A program made the translations under genes and the position numbers. Below are positions 37,710 to 46,501 of a stretch of 64,000 bases of DNA, one piece after another. The notes beneath the pieces are model-generated. The model was not told the DNA's origin. It did no database searches and was given only the letters and a program-made list of their open reading frames with translations. Within the stretch, counting starts at the first letter, position 1, and every line of letters starts with the position of its first letter. Source of the stretch: Synergistaceae bacterium. GTDB taxonomy: Bacteria > Synergistota > Synergistia > Synergistales > Aminobacteriaceae. The stretch is from assembly GCA_017439345.1 (NCBI GenBank), contig JAFSJJ010000021.1, forward strand, positions 30,342 to 94,341, given 5' to 3'.

Positions 37710-38691
37710 CGGGACGCAGAATTTTCACTGTCTCTTCTTGAAACCAGTCATAGAACATTCTTTGAGGTGCTTTCTGATTCCTTATGTGTTCGATACTTGT
37801 TCCGATCAGAAATAACGGCCTCGCAGGTTCGATTAAGTCAGAGTCCCATTTACGCAAAGTTTTTGTGAGAGTCTCAAGCTCCGAGTCAGTATCAGTAACG
37901 AGAGTCAATAATTTCCAGGTCTCTTGATCCTCGCAGTCCATATCAAACCAGCCCGGTATAAAGACTCTTCGCTGTCCCATCAAGAAAATATGAAGTTTGC
38001 CTATGAACGCGGGCAGGCTTTCATAATCTCCGTTGAACTTTTGAGCGAATATCATGCTTGAATTAACAAACTTGAACAAATCCCCTTCAGGTCTCTTGAA
38101 TTGTCTGTAGTGATTGAAATCGTGTCTGTGTCTCAATACAAAATTTATTTTCAGAGTCCCCCTGCGTGCATTGTTAATTTCTGCCCACTCGTCTAATTTT
38201 CTTTGACCCGGAGCAGGTAATTTTCTCGCATTATAATCACAGTTCGGAAAAGTTTTCATGAATGACTCTATAATTTTCAAGTTCGGCCATAGTGCTTTAA
38301 TTCTTTCGCCGTCAAATGCAAAGTATTCATTATCATTAAGATCCGGAACTATCGGGAAGACTTCATTAACTGCGAATTCTTTTATGCCCCAGTCCGTCAT
38401 AAATGCCCTGTCTAAGTACTGAGTCATTCTGTTGAGTTCGAGTGCTTCATTTGCTTCATTAATATCTGTGATGAGTCTTGAAATTCTATCAACGGGGACA
38501 AAGTTTTCACGTGAGGCAGCTTCACGCGAATTAATGCCCTTCTCTGTCAGGACGTAAGATTTTCCCAGTCTGATAACATCTCCGGAGGCTTCAAGTTCTT
38601 TGAGTGAGTCAGGATTTTCACCGGCAAGCGTTATTGTTTCCTCGTCCCAGCATGGTAACTGCGAAGTAAACAGCAGCAGCACATTTTGCAT
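37693..38691 (-). CDS. Unknown 332-aa protein, first gene of the lipoyl operon
   Basis: I do not recognise this family. The first ~90 residues contain a possible winged-helix-like stretch (LKELEASGDVIRLGKSYVLTEKG). The rest is mixed alpha/beta with many aromatic and charged residues (FVLRHRHDFNHYRQF, FLMGQRRVFIPGWFDMD). No signal peptide, transmembrane helix or clear catalytic signature was seen. Its stop overlaps lplA by 17 bp, and the four genes from here to 35697 all overlap. This is strong evidence that the protein works with the lipoyl carrier pathway. Confidence 0.7.
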   Translation of the reverse strand: MQNVLLLFTSQLPCWDEETITLAGENPDSLKELEASGDVIRLGKSYVLTEKGINSREAASRENFVPVDRISRLITDINEANEALELNRMTQYLDRAFMTDWGIKEFAVNEVFPIVPDLNDNEYFAFDGERIKALWPNLKIIESFMKTFPNCDYNARKLPAPGQRKLDEWAEINNARRGTLKINFVLRHRHDFNHYRQFKRPEGDLFKFVNSSMIFAQKFNGDYESLPAFIGKLHIFLMGQRRVFIPGWFDMDCEDQETWKLLTLVTDTDSELETLTKTLRKWDSDLIEPARPLFLIGTSIEHIRNQKAPQRMFYDWFQEETVKILRPDVQDV

Positions 38692-38773
38692 CGTAATTAT
38701 TCTCCCCTATGCTTATGTTTGGATGAAAGATATTTTACACGCGCTAAAAATTTTATGCATTGTATATTGTAAA

Positions 38774-39703
38774 ATGTTATCTCGTAAAAAATATTTATTC
38801 ATTAGGGAGGAATTTATCATAAAGAATTTCTTACGTACAATTTTTGCTCACATCGTTACAACTATTAAAGAGGACTGGAAAGCCGTCGCAGTGATTATCT
38901 TTGCAAGCTCCCTTCAGGCCTTCGCGGTGAATTATTTCACGTTGCATTACAAGTTTCCTGACTTGGGAGTCTCAGGCATCGCAGTTCTTACTAATTATAT
39001 GTTCGGGATCTCGCCTAACTGGGTTATTCTGACGGGAAATATTTTACTGCTCATCTGGGCATACAGAGATCTTAACGTCCGATTTCTTGGCCTGACAGTA
39101 ACAGCAATCATGACATTCTCGACAGCTCTGACTATCTTCGCGAAATATCCTCTGCCTCTTCCTGATGACAAATTCATGGCTACTGTTATAGTAGGCTTAT
39201 TGAAGGGTTCAGCAGGCGGTCTAATGCTCAACGTAGGGGGCTCGGGGGGAGGAACTGACATTATCGGCGCGGCTATGAGGAAGCGTTACGGTCTTGAAGT
39301 CGGAAGGTTCTCGATATTCATTAATTTATTTATTCTCGCGTTCTCAATCGGAGTTATAGGACTCGAGTCAGTCGTCTACGGGGCTGTAGGACTCTACGTG
39401 AACGGGATAACAGTTGACAGCGTCTCAAGGAGCTTCGACAAACGCAAGCAGGCAATCATCATCACGAATATTCCGGATGAAGTGAGTCAATTCATAAACT
39501 CCTATGGGAAGGGAGTAACGAGACTCGAGGGCAGAGGAGGCTACACAGGACAGGTTAGACCGGTTCTATTCACGCTGTTAGAGCCAAGACACGTTGTATT
39601 ATTAAAGCGTTTTCTCAAAGAACACGACCAGCACGCATTTGTATCTATAAGCGACGCTTCAGAAGTATTAGGACAGGGCTTCAAGAGCTGGCGTTCACTG
39701 TAA
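38774..39703 (+). CDS. YitT-family membrane protein (DUF161 + DUF2179)
   Basis: Multipass inner-membrane protein of unknown function. After a short N-terminus come hydrophobic helices (VAVIIFASSLQAFAVNYF, WVILTGNILLLIWAY, FSIFINLFILAFSIGVIGL), the glycine-rich NVGGSGGGTDIIGAAMRKRYG signature near residue 155, and a cytosolic DUF2179 domain (AIIITNIPDEVSQFINSYGKGVTRLEGRGGYTG). The start is uncertain. ATG 38774 has no Shine-Dalgarno, whereas GGGAGG at 38805-38810 is ideally placed for an in-frame ATC (38816) or ATA (38819). The coding sequence is undoubted. Confidence 0.85.
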   Translation: MLSRKKYLFIREEFIIKNFLRTIFAHIVTTIKEDWKAVAVIIFASSLQAFAVNYFTLHYKFPDLGVSGIAVLTNYMFGISPNWVILTGNILLLIWAYRDLNVRFLGLTVTAIMTFSTALTIFAKYPLPLPDDKFMATVIVGLLKGSAGGLMLNVGGSGGGTDIIGAAMRKRYGLEVGRFSIFINLFILAFSIGVIGLESVVYGAVGLYVNGITVDSVSRSFDKRKQAIIITNIPDEVSQFINSYGKGVTRLEGRGGYTGQVRPVLFTLLEPRHVVLLKRFLKEHDQHAFVSISDASEVLGQGFKSWRSL

Positions 39704-39739
39704 AATTATTATTATATTAAAGGAGTTGTTCAAAGCATT

Positions 39740-41236
39740 ATGAGTGATTTTTCCATAGGCAGCTTATTAGACGACGACAAGAGAGCTTCACTGCAAAACT
39801 TCTCAGAAAATCTTCCTGCCTCAGCACTAAAGCAAATATCATCAAACGATGCACCCCGCTCAAAACGTGATATAGTTTCAAGAATTGCATACTTAATCGG
39901 CATTGATGACAAACATTTCGGAATTGGCCAGATCGAGAACATGAATCCGCAGTTTTATAGAAGTGTCTACGATGAATTGAATCAAGATAAAGAGGCTCGC
40001 ATTGTCAGACATTTATGCAGACTCAGGACAAAGATGCAGCGTAACTTCAGGGATATATTCACAGAAATGAACTCTGACTTGAAGAATATAGACTCAATTC
40101 CTGATTTGGTGCCTCAAGATTCGCTTAAGAGCCTCGAGCAGGACGGCATACCATTTGTAAGAGCCAAACGCAAACTTGAAGATTATATCGTTGACGTTCA
40201 TAATTATTTGCTGCCTCATGTTCCTAACTGTCAAAAATTTTTGCCCGACTGGATAAAATGGACTTACATCAAAAATTTATTCTTTATTCCCAGAGGCAAC
40301 ACTGTAGAAGGCAACAAGGAAGCTGCCAGAGCCTACAACGAATGCAGAGACTTATATCCCTATCAGGCTTATATAAACTGGTATCCTTCAGAAGGCGATG
40401 GAAATATTTTACGTGATGACGCTAAATTCTTACCCATTTTATACGAGAGAAACAGAGATAGATTCTACGACATGAGCAAAGTTACTGAAGCAGGAGATGC
40501 AGCACTCGAAGACCCCGAAGACTTTTTCACACGTGCAGGAAGAGTCATAATCGCTGTAGACTGTGAGAACGCTGACCCTTGCAAAGTTATAGGCATAATC
40601 AAAGAACTTGACGCTCGCGGCATAACCGGCAAGATCGCAAAAATATTACTCGTTGACGACGAACACACTTCATCACAATGGAGGGCTCTTAGACGCAACG
40701 AAAACTTACCGCTTGAATATTATTTAACAGACAGAGTCAAAGACGAGAAGTCAGCAGTAGACGTTGCAATGACCATAAAATTTTACCGCGAAATAGCAGA
40801 TAGCAGGGCTTCCGGCAATCCTATAGACTCAGCCGTAATAATTTCAAGTGATTGCGATTTCTGGCCTCTGATTGAATTGACTCCTGAAATAAAATTTCTG
40901 GTAATGCTCGAATACGACAACTGCGGGCAGGCTTATTACCAGCGTTTGCAGAATAATAATATTCCGTTTTTCTATATCGACGAATTTTTCATGTCAGGCA
41001 ACGTTGAACTCAAGACAGAAGCTGTATTGCAGGAATTGATTCAGGAAATAGAAGAAAATTATCTAAGCAAGCTGAATTTATTCTCAGTGATTAACAGGGC
41101 GTTATTAAAACTTGACTTGAAGATGAGCGAAAGTGAGATAAATCAATTTTTCGAGAAATATATTTCAGTCATGAACATAGGCTTTGCAAAGAACGGCGGA
41201 GCAGTCCTTCAGAATAAACCTGCGCTGAAATATTAA
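39740..41236 (+). CDS. Protein with C-terminal NYN/PIN-like nuclease domain
   Basis: 498 aa. The region ~265-415 has the acidic pattern of NYN (PIN-fold) ribonucleases: RVIIAVDCENADPCKVI, KDEKSAVDVAMTIKFYREI, and SAVIISSDCDFWPLIEL, providing Asp/Glu ligands for a metal. The N-terminal ~250 residues are unlike any domain I recognise, with a possible helical bundle (RRLCRLRTKMQRNFRDIF-like segments). The C-terminal ~70 residues are also helical. An AGGAG site lies before the ATG. It is 36 bp after the YitT gene; a shared transcript is possible. A terminator follows it. Confidence 0.7.
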   Translation: MSDFSIGSLLDDDKRASLQNFSENLPASALKQISSNDAPRSKRDIVSRIAYLIGIDDKHFGIGQIENMNPQFYRSVYDELNQDKEARIVRHLCRLRTKMQRNFRDIFTEMNSDLKNIDSIPDLVPQDSLKSLEQDGIPFVRAKRKLEDYIVDVHNYLLPHVPNCQKFLPDWIKWTYIKNLFFIPRGNTVEGNKEAARAYNECRDLYPYQAYINWYPSEGDGNILRDDAKFLPILYERNRDRFYDMSKVTEAGDAALEDPEDFFTRAGRVIIAVDCENADPCKVIGIIKELDARGITGKIAKILLVDDEHTSSQWRALRRNENLPLEYYLTDRVKDEKSAVDVAMTIKFYREIADSRASGNPIDSAVIISSDCDFWPLIELTPEIKFLVMLEYDNCGQAYYQRLQNNNIPFFYIDEFFMSGNVELKTEAVLQELIQEIEENYLSKLNLFSVINRALLKLDLKMSESEINQFFEKYISVMNIGFAKNGGAVLQNKPALKY

Positions 41237-41242
41237 TAATAA

Positions 41243-41299
41243 TTCCCCTGATTCATGATTCATAACGAGTCTCGAGTCAGGGGAAAATTTTTTTTTTTT
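41243..41299 (+). terminator. Strong intrinsic terminator after the NYN-domain gene
   Basis: TTCCCCTGA (41243-41251) pairs with TCAGGGGAA (41277-41285), followed on the plus strand by a run of 12 T (41288-41299). The convergent flavodoxin gene ends inside the T-run. Confidence 0.9.
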
Positions 41300-41879
41300 A
41301 GAATCCTGAAGACTTCAACCAGCTGTCGATATTCTTTTCAGCCTGTGATTTATCGTTCTGAGCAGTTGCTCCCCTTATTGATAAGCCCTTCATGACCTCG
41401 CAGCCCTTAGCAGCACCCTCAATATTTCTCTCAGTCCGTCCGATTCCTGAGCCTTCATGAGTGCAGAATGGATAAATTTTCTTGCCGTTCCAGTCGTGAG
41501 CCTCTAAGAAAGTATATACGCACATGGGAAGATCTCCCCACCATATGGGATAGCCTAAAAATATGGTGTCGTACTCTGAAATATCTTTATCTTCGAGAAA
41601 TGCAGGACGAGCGTTATTGTTAAGCTCTTTCTTGGCAACGTCAATGCATGTGTCATAGTCTGCCGCGTACTTCACTGCCGGTTTGATCTCGAATAAGTCC
41701 GAACCTGTCTTCTCTGCTATCATCTCAGCAAGAATCATAGTATTACCCTTCATGATGTAGCCTACGTTGTAATTTTCGTCAGCACGTGAGAACACAAGGA
41801 CTAAAGACTTTGCCTGAGCTGCTCCTGCAAAACTTGTGATGAGCAAGACCGCTAATAAACATAAAAATAAATTGCGCAT
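41298..41879 (-). CDS. Exported flavodoxin
   Basis: 193 aa. An N-terminal signal peptide (MRNLFLCLLAVLLITSFAGAAQAKSL) precedes a flavodoxin fold: SLVLVFSRADENYNVGYI, MILAEMIAEKTG, then YDTIFLGYPIWWGDLPMCVYTFLE and FCTHEGSGIGRTE. These resemble the FMN-binding loops of the flavodoxin/NADPH-quinone-type family. Export implies a periplasmic or extracytoplasmic redox role. It stands alone between the NYN gene and cbiA, in the minus direction. Confidence 0.82.
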   Translation of the reverse strand: MRNLFLCLLAVLLITSFAGAAQAKSLVLVFSRADENYNVGYIMKGNTMILAEMIAEKTGSDLFEIKPAVKYAADYDTCIDVAKKELNNNARPAFLEDKDISEYDTIFLGYPIWWGDLPMCVYTFLEAHDWNGKKIYPFCTHEGSGIGRTERNIEGAAKGCEVMKGLSIRGATAQNDKSQAEKNIDSWLKSSGF

Positions 41880-41928
41880 AAAAAATTCTGCCTCCTTAAA
41901 GCATGTATTATGTGTAGAGTATAATGCG

Positions 41929-43239
41929 TTAAACAGTGCTTGAAGTCAAGAAATTTTCTGCAAGTTTTTTATTCCCGAAAAAGTTTATGTGAAGATAGCT
42001 TGCCAAAATGTTTTGACTCGAATAGCCTCCGGTGTATTTATTTCCTGTTCTTGGCCTGGTGAACTCGAATGCTTTTGACTCGTGACTCATTCTTGAATAG
42101 TGGAACTCGTGGCCGCGAATTATTTCACCCTTAGAGCAAAGAATATTATCACTTAATGCCCGTGCCTCGAGATAGCCTATAACAGGTCTTGAAGTCATGA
42201 ATGACTCTGACTCGATTAAGCCTGCCATAGAAAATTTTTTGCCGTTAATATCTTGAAGACTCCTGCAAAGATACATGAAGCCTCCGCACTCCGCGAGAAT
42301 ATTTTTTCTGCAATTTCGTATACTCTCTAACATTGATTTATTCTCTGCAAGTTCACCCGCGAAAATTTCAGGGAAGCCTCCTCCGAAGATATATATATCT
42401 GACTCGGGCAGAGTTTTATCACTAAGAGGCGAGAAATATATTAACTCAGCTCCCAGTGACTCGAGAAATTCTAAACTTTCAGGATAATAGAACGAGAAGG
42501 CTTTATCTCTTGCAACTGCGACTCGGACATGATTAACGGGACAAATATTTTCACATGAGTCATAATTCAGATTCAGATCAGGAGCACTCTTTGCGATGTT
42601 AATTATTTCCTGAATATTAATGCTTGACTCTATTACATGCTTCAAGTTCGCAAGATTAAATGAGTCATGTTCAGTAACAGGGATTAAGCCAAGATGACGT
42701 TCTTTAAGAGTCAGAGAGTCATCGCGTTTGATAGAACCTAAGAGTTTTATGTTCACGCGCTTTAACGAGTCAGAGATAATTTTCACGTGAGAGGCAGAGC
42801 CAACGTTATTAATAATTACTCCTGCTAGATTAATATTCCTGTCATAATCGCGGAATCCCATAGCAATTGCCGCAGCGGACTCGCCCATAGATTTAGCATT
42901 AATGATTAATATCACAGGGGCATTCAATAACTTTGCTATCTCAGCACAAGAATTTTCTCCGCCGTCATAGAGTCCCATAGCTCCTTCGATTAAAGCAATG
43001 TCATGATTATGTGAAGTCCTGATAAATAATTCGCGGGTCAAGTCTTGAGTCATCAGCCATGTATCGAGATTATATGCTTCACACTTTCCAGCGAGCCTTA
43101 AGTGTCCCGGGTCAATATAGTCCGGGCCTGTCTTGTATGCGCAGACGTTGAGTCCTCTCTCACGCAATGCAGTTAATAGACCGCACGTTATTAAAGTTTT
43201 TCCGGAACTGCTTGAAGCTCCTGCTATGAGTAAACGCAA
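41929..43239 (-). CDS. cbiA: Cobyrinate a,c-diamide synthase
   Basis: Glutamine-dependent amidation of cobyrinate in cobalamin synthesis. N-terminal ATPase domain: AGASSSSGKTLITCGLL (Walker A), ALIEGAMGLYDG, and GVIINNVGS. C-terminal glutaminase domain: IYIFGGGFPEIFA and ILAECGGFMYLCRSLQ with the catalytic Cys, then GHEFHYSRM with the His. Length 436 aa is typical of CbiA (CobB is related). Other cobalamin genes are not in the window; the thiamine transporter is encoded 12 bp upstream. Confidence 0.92.
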   Translation of the reverse strand: MRLLIAGASSSSGKTLITCGLLTALRERGLNVCAYKTGPDYIDPGHLRLAGKCEAYNLDTWLMTQDLTRELFIRTSHNHDIALIEGAMGLYDGGENSCAEIAKLLNAPVILIINAKSMGESAAAIAMGFRDYDRNINLAGVIINNVGSASHVKIISDSLKRVNIKLLGSIKRDDSLTLKERHLGLIPVTEHDSFNLANLKHVIESSINIQEIINIAKSAPDLNLNYDSCENICPVNHVRVAVARDKAFSFYYPESLEFLESLGAELIYFSPLSDKTLPESDIYIFGGGFPEIFAGELAENKSMLESIRNCRKNILAECGGFMYLCRSLQDINGKKFSMAGLIESESFMTSRPVIGYLEARALSDNILCSKGEIIRGHEFHYSRMSHESKAFEFTRPRTGNKYTGGYSSQNILASYLHINFFGNKKLAENFLTSSTV

Positions 43240-43251
43240 TTTATTTATTAA

Positions 43252-43773
43252 TTAATGAGTTACGGGCATAGCTTTTTGCAGGATACGCCATAATATTATC
43301 GCTATAATTGACGATAATGCATACTTCGCAAGGATAACAGGAGCATTATATATCAACGAGTAAAGCCAAGGATTCCAGCCGTGAGGAGCATACTGGGCAA
43401 AGAATACTGCACCTGAGATTACGTGACTTGTGAGCTGTCCTAATGCTGCAAGAACGAGCCATAAAAATCTTGGGAAAAATGCTGCAATCCCGGCAAAGGC
43501 ATACGCTAAAGGATAATCAAGAACTACTTGAACGATATTCAAGAAATAAGAACCTGTTAAAACTTTCATGATACCTGTTAAAGCTCCGACTAAGATTCCG
43601 AGTTTAGCTCCCCGTCTGTAGGCAAATAATAACAGCGGCACAAGTTCCAGATCGACAGAACCGCCCTGAGGCATGACGAATAAATTAAGTCTTGTGAGTA
43701 CAAGAGCAAGGGCAATACATAACGCGCCTTCTATCATTGAGATAATATTAGTTCTTCTTTTTGATGCTGACAT
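43252..43773 (-). CDS. thiT: ThiT-like thiamine S-component of an ECF transporter
   Basis: 173 aa after choosing ATG 43773. It is hydrophobic with about six membrane helices (MIEGALCIALALVLTRLNLFVMPQGGSVDLELVPLLLFAYRRGAKLGIL region). The sequence resembles ThiT, the S-component that binds thiamine and docks with EcfAA'T. GGGAGG lies 12 nt before ATG 43773; the longer frame to 43860 would start inside the riboswitch and is unlikely. A TPP riboswitch lies upstream. cbiA follows at 12 bp. Confidence 0.85.
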   Translation of the reverse strand: MSASKRRTNIISMIEGALCIALALVLTRLNLFVMPQGGSVDLELVPLLLFAYRRGAKLGILVGALTGIMKVLTGSYFLNIVQVVLDYPLAYAFAGIAAFFPRFLWLVLAALGQLTSHVISGAVFFAQYAPHGWNPWLYSLIYNAPVILAKYALSSIIAIILWRILQKAMPVTH

Positions 43774-43822
43774 TGAGAAATGAATCCTCCCTAATAAAAA
43801 TTTTTTCAGGGTGAATCTTGAA

Positions 43823-43906
43823 GCACTCCCTGCGCCGGCATTATCCGGGATCAGGTTCAAAGGGTCGGAATAAATAAATTCCCTCTCAGCTCGAAAGCTC
43901 CCCTGA
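43823..43906 (-). ncRNA. TPP (THI-box) riboswitch
   Basis: The minus-strand leader of thiT contains the conserved thi-box elements in order: CAGGGGAGC, GCTGAGAGGG, CCCTTTGAACCTGATC and the GGATAATGCCGGCGCAGGGA end. This binds thiamine pyrophosphate and would reduce thiT expression when TPP is high. The following CCCTG/AGGGAGG stretch suggests control by sequestering the ribosome-binding site, which is inference. Confidence 0.92.
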
Positions 43907-43999
43907 AAGTTGATTTAATATTATACGCTCAATGTAAAGCCGTTTATGCTAGAATCTGACAAGTAAATACTTTATATGAATCAGGAGGAATTCTTTCAC

Positions 44000-46015
44000 A
44001 TGAAGCAAAAAACTTTATCGCGGGTAATTTATTTTCTCGTTATATCTTTATTAGTCTTGTCATTATCAGGCTGTGAACGGCACAAATTTAACAGCTCTTC
44101 TTCTGACGATAACAACAGCAATAATAACACTCAGACTATAACTTCAGGGGCATTCATAGGCATCAGGACACCTTCTCTCTTAGTCGGCGAGAGCTATAAA
44201 ATTTACAGGGGCAATTTCAGAGTCATGGGTACTAACGCAAAGTATTATTCTGCTCCTGTCGAACGTGCAGACGGTGATGTTACGGCAGCTGTCAATCTCG
44301 AATTCACTAACCAGTTAAGCGGCTCTGAGTCATTCGTAATCACTGCTTCAGATGATAATAACGTTGTGTTCGCTTATAACCCTTCAGGCACCGAATCTTA
44401 TGACGTAAATACACCATACGGAAGCGTATACATGTTCGGAGGCAGTCAGGCTCAAATGAAGTATACGAGTCTGAATTTATCAACAGGTTCAACGAGTCAA
44501 ATTAAGACTTCAGAACTTGAAGCAGATACTTCAAACGTCATAGATATTATTCTCAACGGCAGCACAGCGACTGTGAACGGTACTTCAGTCCCTGTTTATA
44601 ATTATGCGTGGCACTCTGACCCCGATCACATTGACGAATATTACACTCTTAATGAAAGCTCAAGCGAAATAACTGAAGATGAAATGCTTGCTAACATAGT
44701 CTCAGCCAGCGGAGTATATATCAATCATGATGTAAGATACATGACTGACTCTCTAGAATTTACGTATCTTGACACAGAAAATGAAGAATACGTTGCGTAT
44801 TACTCTGACTCGATTAACTCAGCATTAGGAGGCAAATATATTTTCGCGTCTCTTCCTGCTGTTATGGGAGGACTTAATAATATTCCAGGCGAGGAATTCG
44901 GAGGCGGCGGCAATCCCCCTGACGGTGCACCTGCAAGAATTAGTGTAAGCAACAGCGATGTCCAAGCGTTCGAGTACATGACCCACTCATCAGAAGAAGC
45001 ATATAATAATCCTGTACTGCATATAACTCAGCCCGGAACTTACAGGCTTTCAGGAACATGGAACGGTCAAATCTGGTTTGATCCCGGCAGCTCTGAAGAA
45101 GTTACAGTTATTTTGAACGGCGTAAATGTAACATGCACAGTGGCTCCTGCGATAGTCTTTCATGATGTCTACGAGTGCGGCCCCGAAGATGAGACAGATC
45201 TTGTATCGTTCGATGTACCTTCAAACGTCCTAGCTGATGCAGGCGCAAGGGTAATTATTGCTGACAATTCGACTAACACATTCACAGGCTCAAATGTATA
45301 TCGAATGCTTACGACTACACTCAAGAGCGGAGTTACTGAAGCAACAGGCACAACGATAGATCAGCAGAAGAAGCGTTATAAAATGGACGGAGCGTTTTAT
45401 TCATTCGTCTCTATGGTAATCGGCGAGGAGAATTCTAACGGCGGAGGAGTCCTTAACGTCTACTCTACGACATTTGAAGGTCTTGACGCAGAGATGCACT
45501 TATTAATCGAGAGCGGAACTGTCAACGTTACTGCTTCAGATGATACTATTAACGTCAATGAAGATTATGTATCAACATTCGCAATGAACGGCGGAACTGT
45601 AACTCTTAATTCAACCGGAGGCGACGGAATAGACTCTAACGGCTACGTCATAATCAACGGAGGCAGTCTCAATATAACGGCAGGCAGTGAGTCTCAGAAT
45701 GCTAACGGCGAGGCAGGCATTGACGCAGAGTCAGGCGTTTACATCTCACCGAACGCAAATTATACATGGAACAGAGCAGGGACTCAGAATCAGAATCAAA
45801 ATCAGAATCAAGAGCAGACTGAAGGAGGCACCGGCACGAATCTTGTTAATCAGGAGTTCGAGGCAGCTAACGGCGAAACAATAACTATAAATTATGATAC
45901 TGTGATACCAGCATCAGGAAATGACTCAGGTGTTGACAGGACGATCCCGAGTACAAGCGATATATTCAAACTTGAACTTGAAGTAAATAACTTCGGAGGC
46001 ATTCAGGCGAAATAA
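44000..46015 (+). CDS. Carbohydrate-binding (Cthe_2159-type) lipoprotein
   Basis: 671 aa from ATG 44000 (AGGAGG 11 nt upstream). A lipoprotein signal with lipobox LSLSGC near residue 25 gives surface anchoring. A Ser/Asp/Asn-rich stretch follows. The middle and C-terminal half contain parallel-beta-type repeats with TLNSTGGDGIDSNGYVIINGGSLNITAGSE-like units and AMNGGTV, and VILNGVNVTC. This resembles the Cthe_2159 family of calcium-binding, pectin-binding beta-helix proteins. A Gln/Asn repeat lies near 1785-1830 of the coding sequence (about 45785-45820). A terminator follows at 46032. Confidence 0.75.
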   Translation: MKQKTLSRVIYFLVISLLVLSLSGCERHKFNSSSSDDNNSNNNTQTITSGAFIGIRTPSLLVGESYKIYRGNFRVMGTNAKYYSAPVERADGDVTAAVNLEFTNQLSGSESFVITASDDNNVVFAYNPSGTESYDVNTPYGSVYMFGGSQAQMKYTSLNLSTGSTSQIKTSELEADTSNVIDIILNGSTATVNGTSVPVYNYAWHSDPDHIDEYYTLNESSSEITEDEMLANIVSASGVYINHDVRYMTDSLEFTYLDTENEEYVAYYSDSINSALGGKYIFASLPAVMGGLNNIPGEEFGGGGNPPDGAPARISVSNSDVQAFEYMTHSSEEAYNNPVLHITQPGTYRLSGTWNGQIWFDPGSSEEVTVILNGVNVTCTVAPAIVFHDVYECGPEDETDLVSFDVPSNVLADAGARVIIADNSTNTFTGSNVYRMLTTTLKSGVTEATGTTIDQQKKRYKMDGAFYSFVSMVIGEENSNGGGVLNVYSTTFEGLDAEMHLLIESGTVNVTASDDTINVNEDYVSTFAMNGGTVTLNSTGGDGIDSNGYVIINGGSLNITAGSESQNANGEAGIDAESGVYISPNANYTWNRAGTQNQNQNQNQEQTEGGTGTNLVNQEFEAANGETITINYDTVIPASGNDSGVDRTIPSTSDIFKLELEVNNFGGIQAK

Positions 46016-46031
46016 CACGCAATAATAATTA

Positions 46032-46063
46032 AGGGCTTCTGAGTCATTCAGGAGCTCTTTTTG
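46032..46063 (+). terminator. Intrinsic terminator after the carbohydrate-binding lipoprotein gene
   Basis: AGGGCTTCTGA (46032-46042) pairs with TCAGGAGCTCT (46048-46058), with two wobbles, followed by TTTTTG. Confidence 0.8.
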
Positions 46064-46110
46064 TATGTGAGATAATTTGAGCAATATATTTGCATTAAGG
46101 ACTTGAGAAA

Positions 46111-46470
46111 ATGAATTTGCCTCACAATCACGATAAGAATATTAACAGGGTTCTTGATAACATGCCCGGTAATAATAAATTTGCGGACTGTGCAGAACTC
46201 TTCAGCCAATTGGGGGACTCTACGAGACTCAAAATTTTATGGATATTATGCCACAGCAAAGAATGTGTCTCAGATATTGCTGCTGCCGTAGGAATGAGCC
46301 GCGCTGTTGTCTCACATCATTTGCAATTATTAAGAAAAAGTGATTTAGTAAATGCAGAACGAGTCGGCCAAGAGATTCACTATTCATTAGCAGACTCTCA
46401 AGAAGCAAAGTTACTTCACATGACAATAGAAGCATTCTTCAAGACTGCATGTCCTATTCTTGACTCGTAA
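46111..46470 (+). CDS. ArsR/SmtB-family metal-responsive repressor
   Basis: 119 aa. Winged helix: FSQLGDSTRLKILWILCHSKECVSDIAAAVGMSRAVVSHHLQLLRKSDLVNAERVGQEIHYSL. Cys residues in CADC-like (FADCAEL, LCHSKECVSD) positions and near the C-terminus (TACPIL) may bind metal, as do CadC-type proteins. It lies 93 bp upstream of a P-type metal ATPase with a palindromic operator between them, so it most likely represses the ATPase gene until Cd, Zn or Pb is bound. Confidence 0.88.
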   Translation: MNLPHNHDKNINRVLDNMPGNNKFADCAELFSQLGDSTRLKILWILCHSKECVSDIAAAVGMSRAVVSHHLQLLRKSDLVNAERVGQEIHYSLADSQEAKLLHMTIEAFFKTACPILDS

Positions 46471-46501
46471 ACAAAAAGTAGTATATTAGCTCTCACATTC
46501 A

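Noticed and set aside
43774..43860. N-terminal extension of ThiT from ATG 43860
   Set aside because: It overlaps the conserved core of the TPP riboswitch, and a better start with a Shine-Dalgarno lies at 43773.
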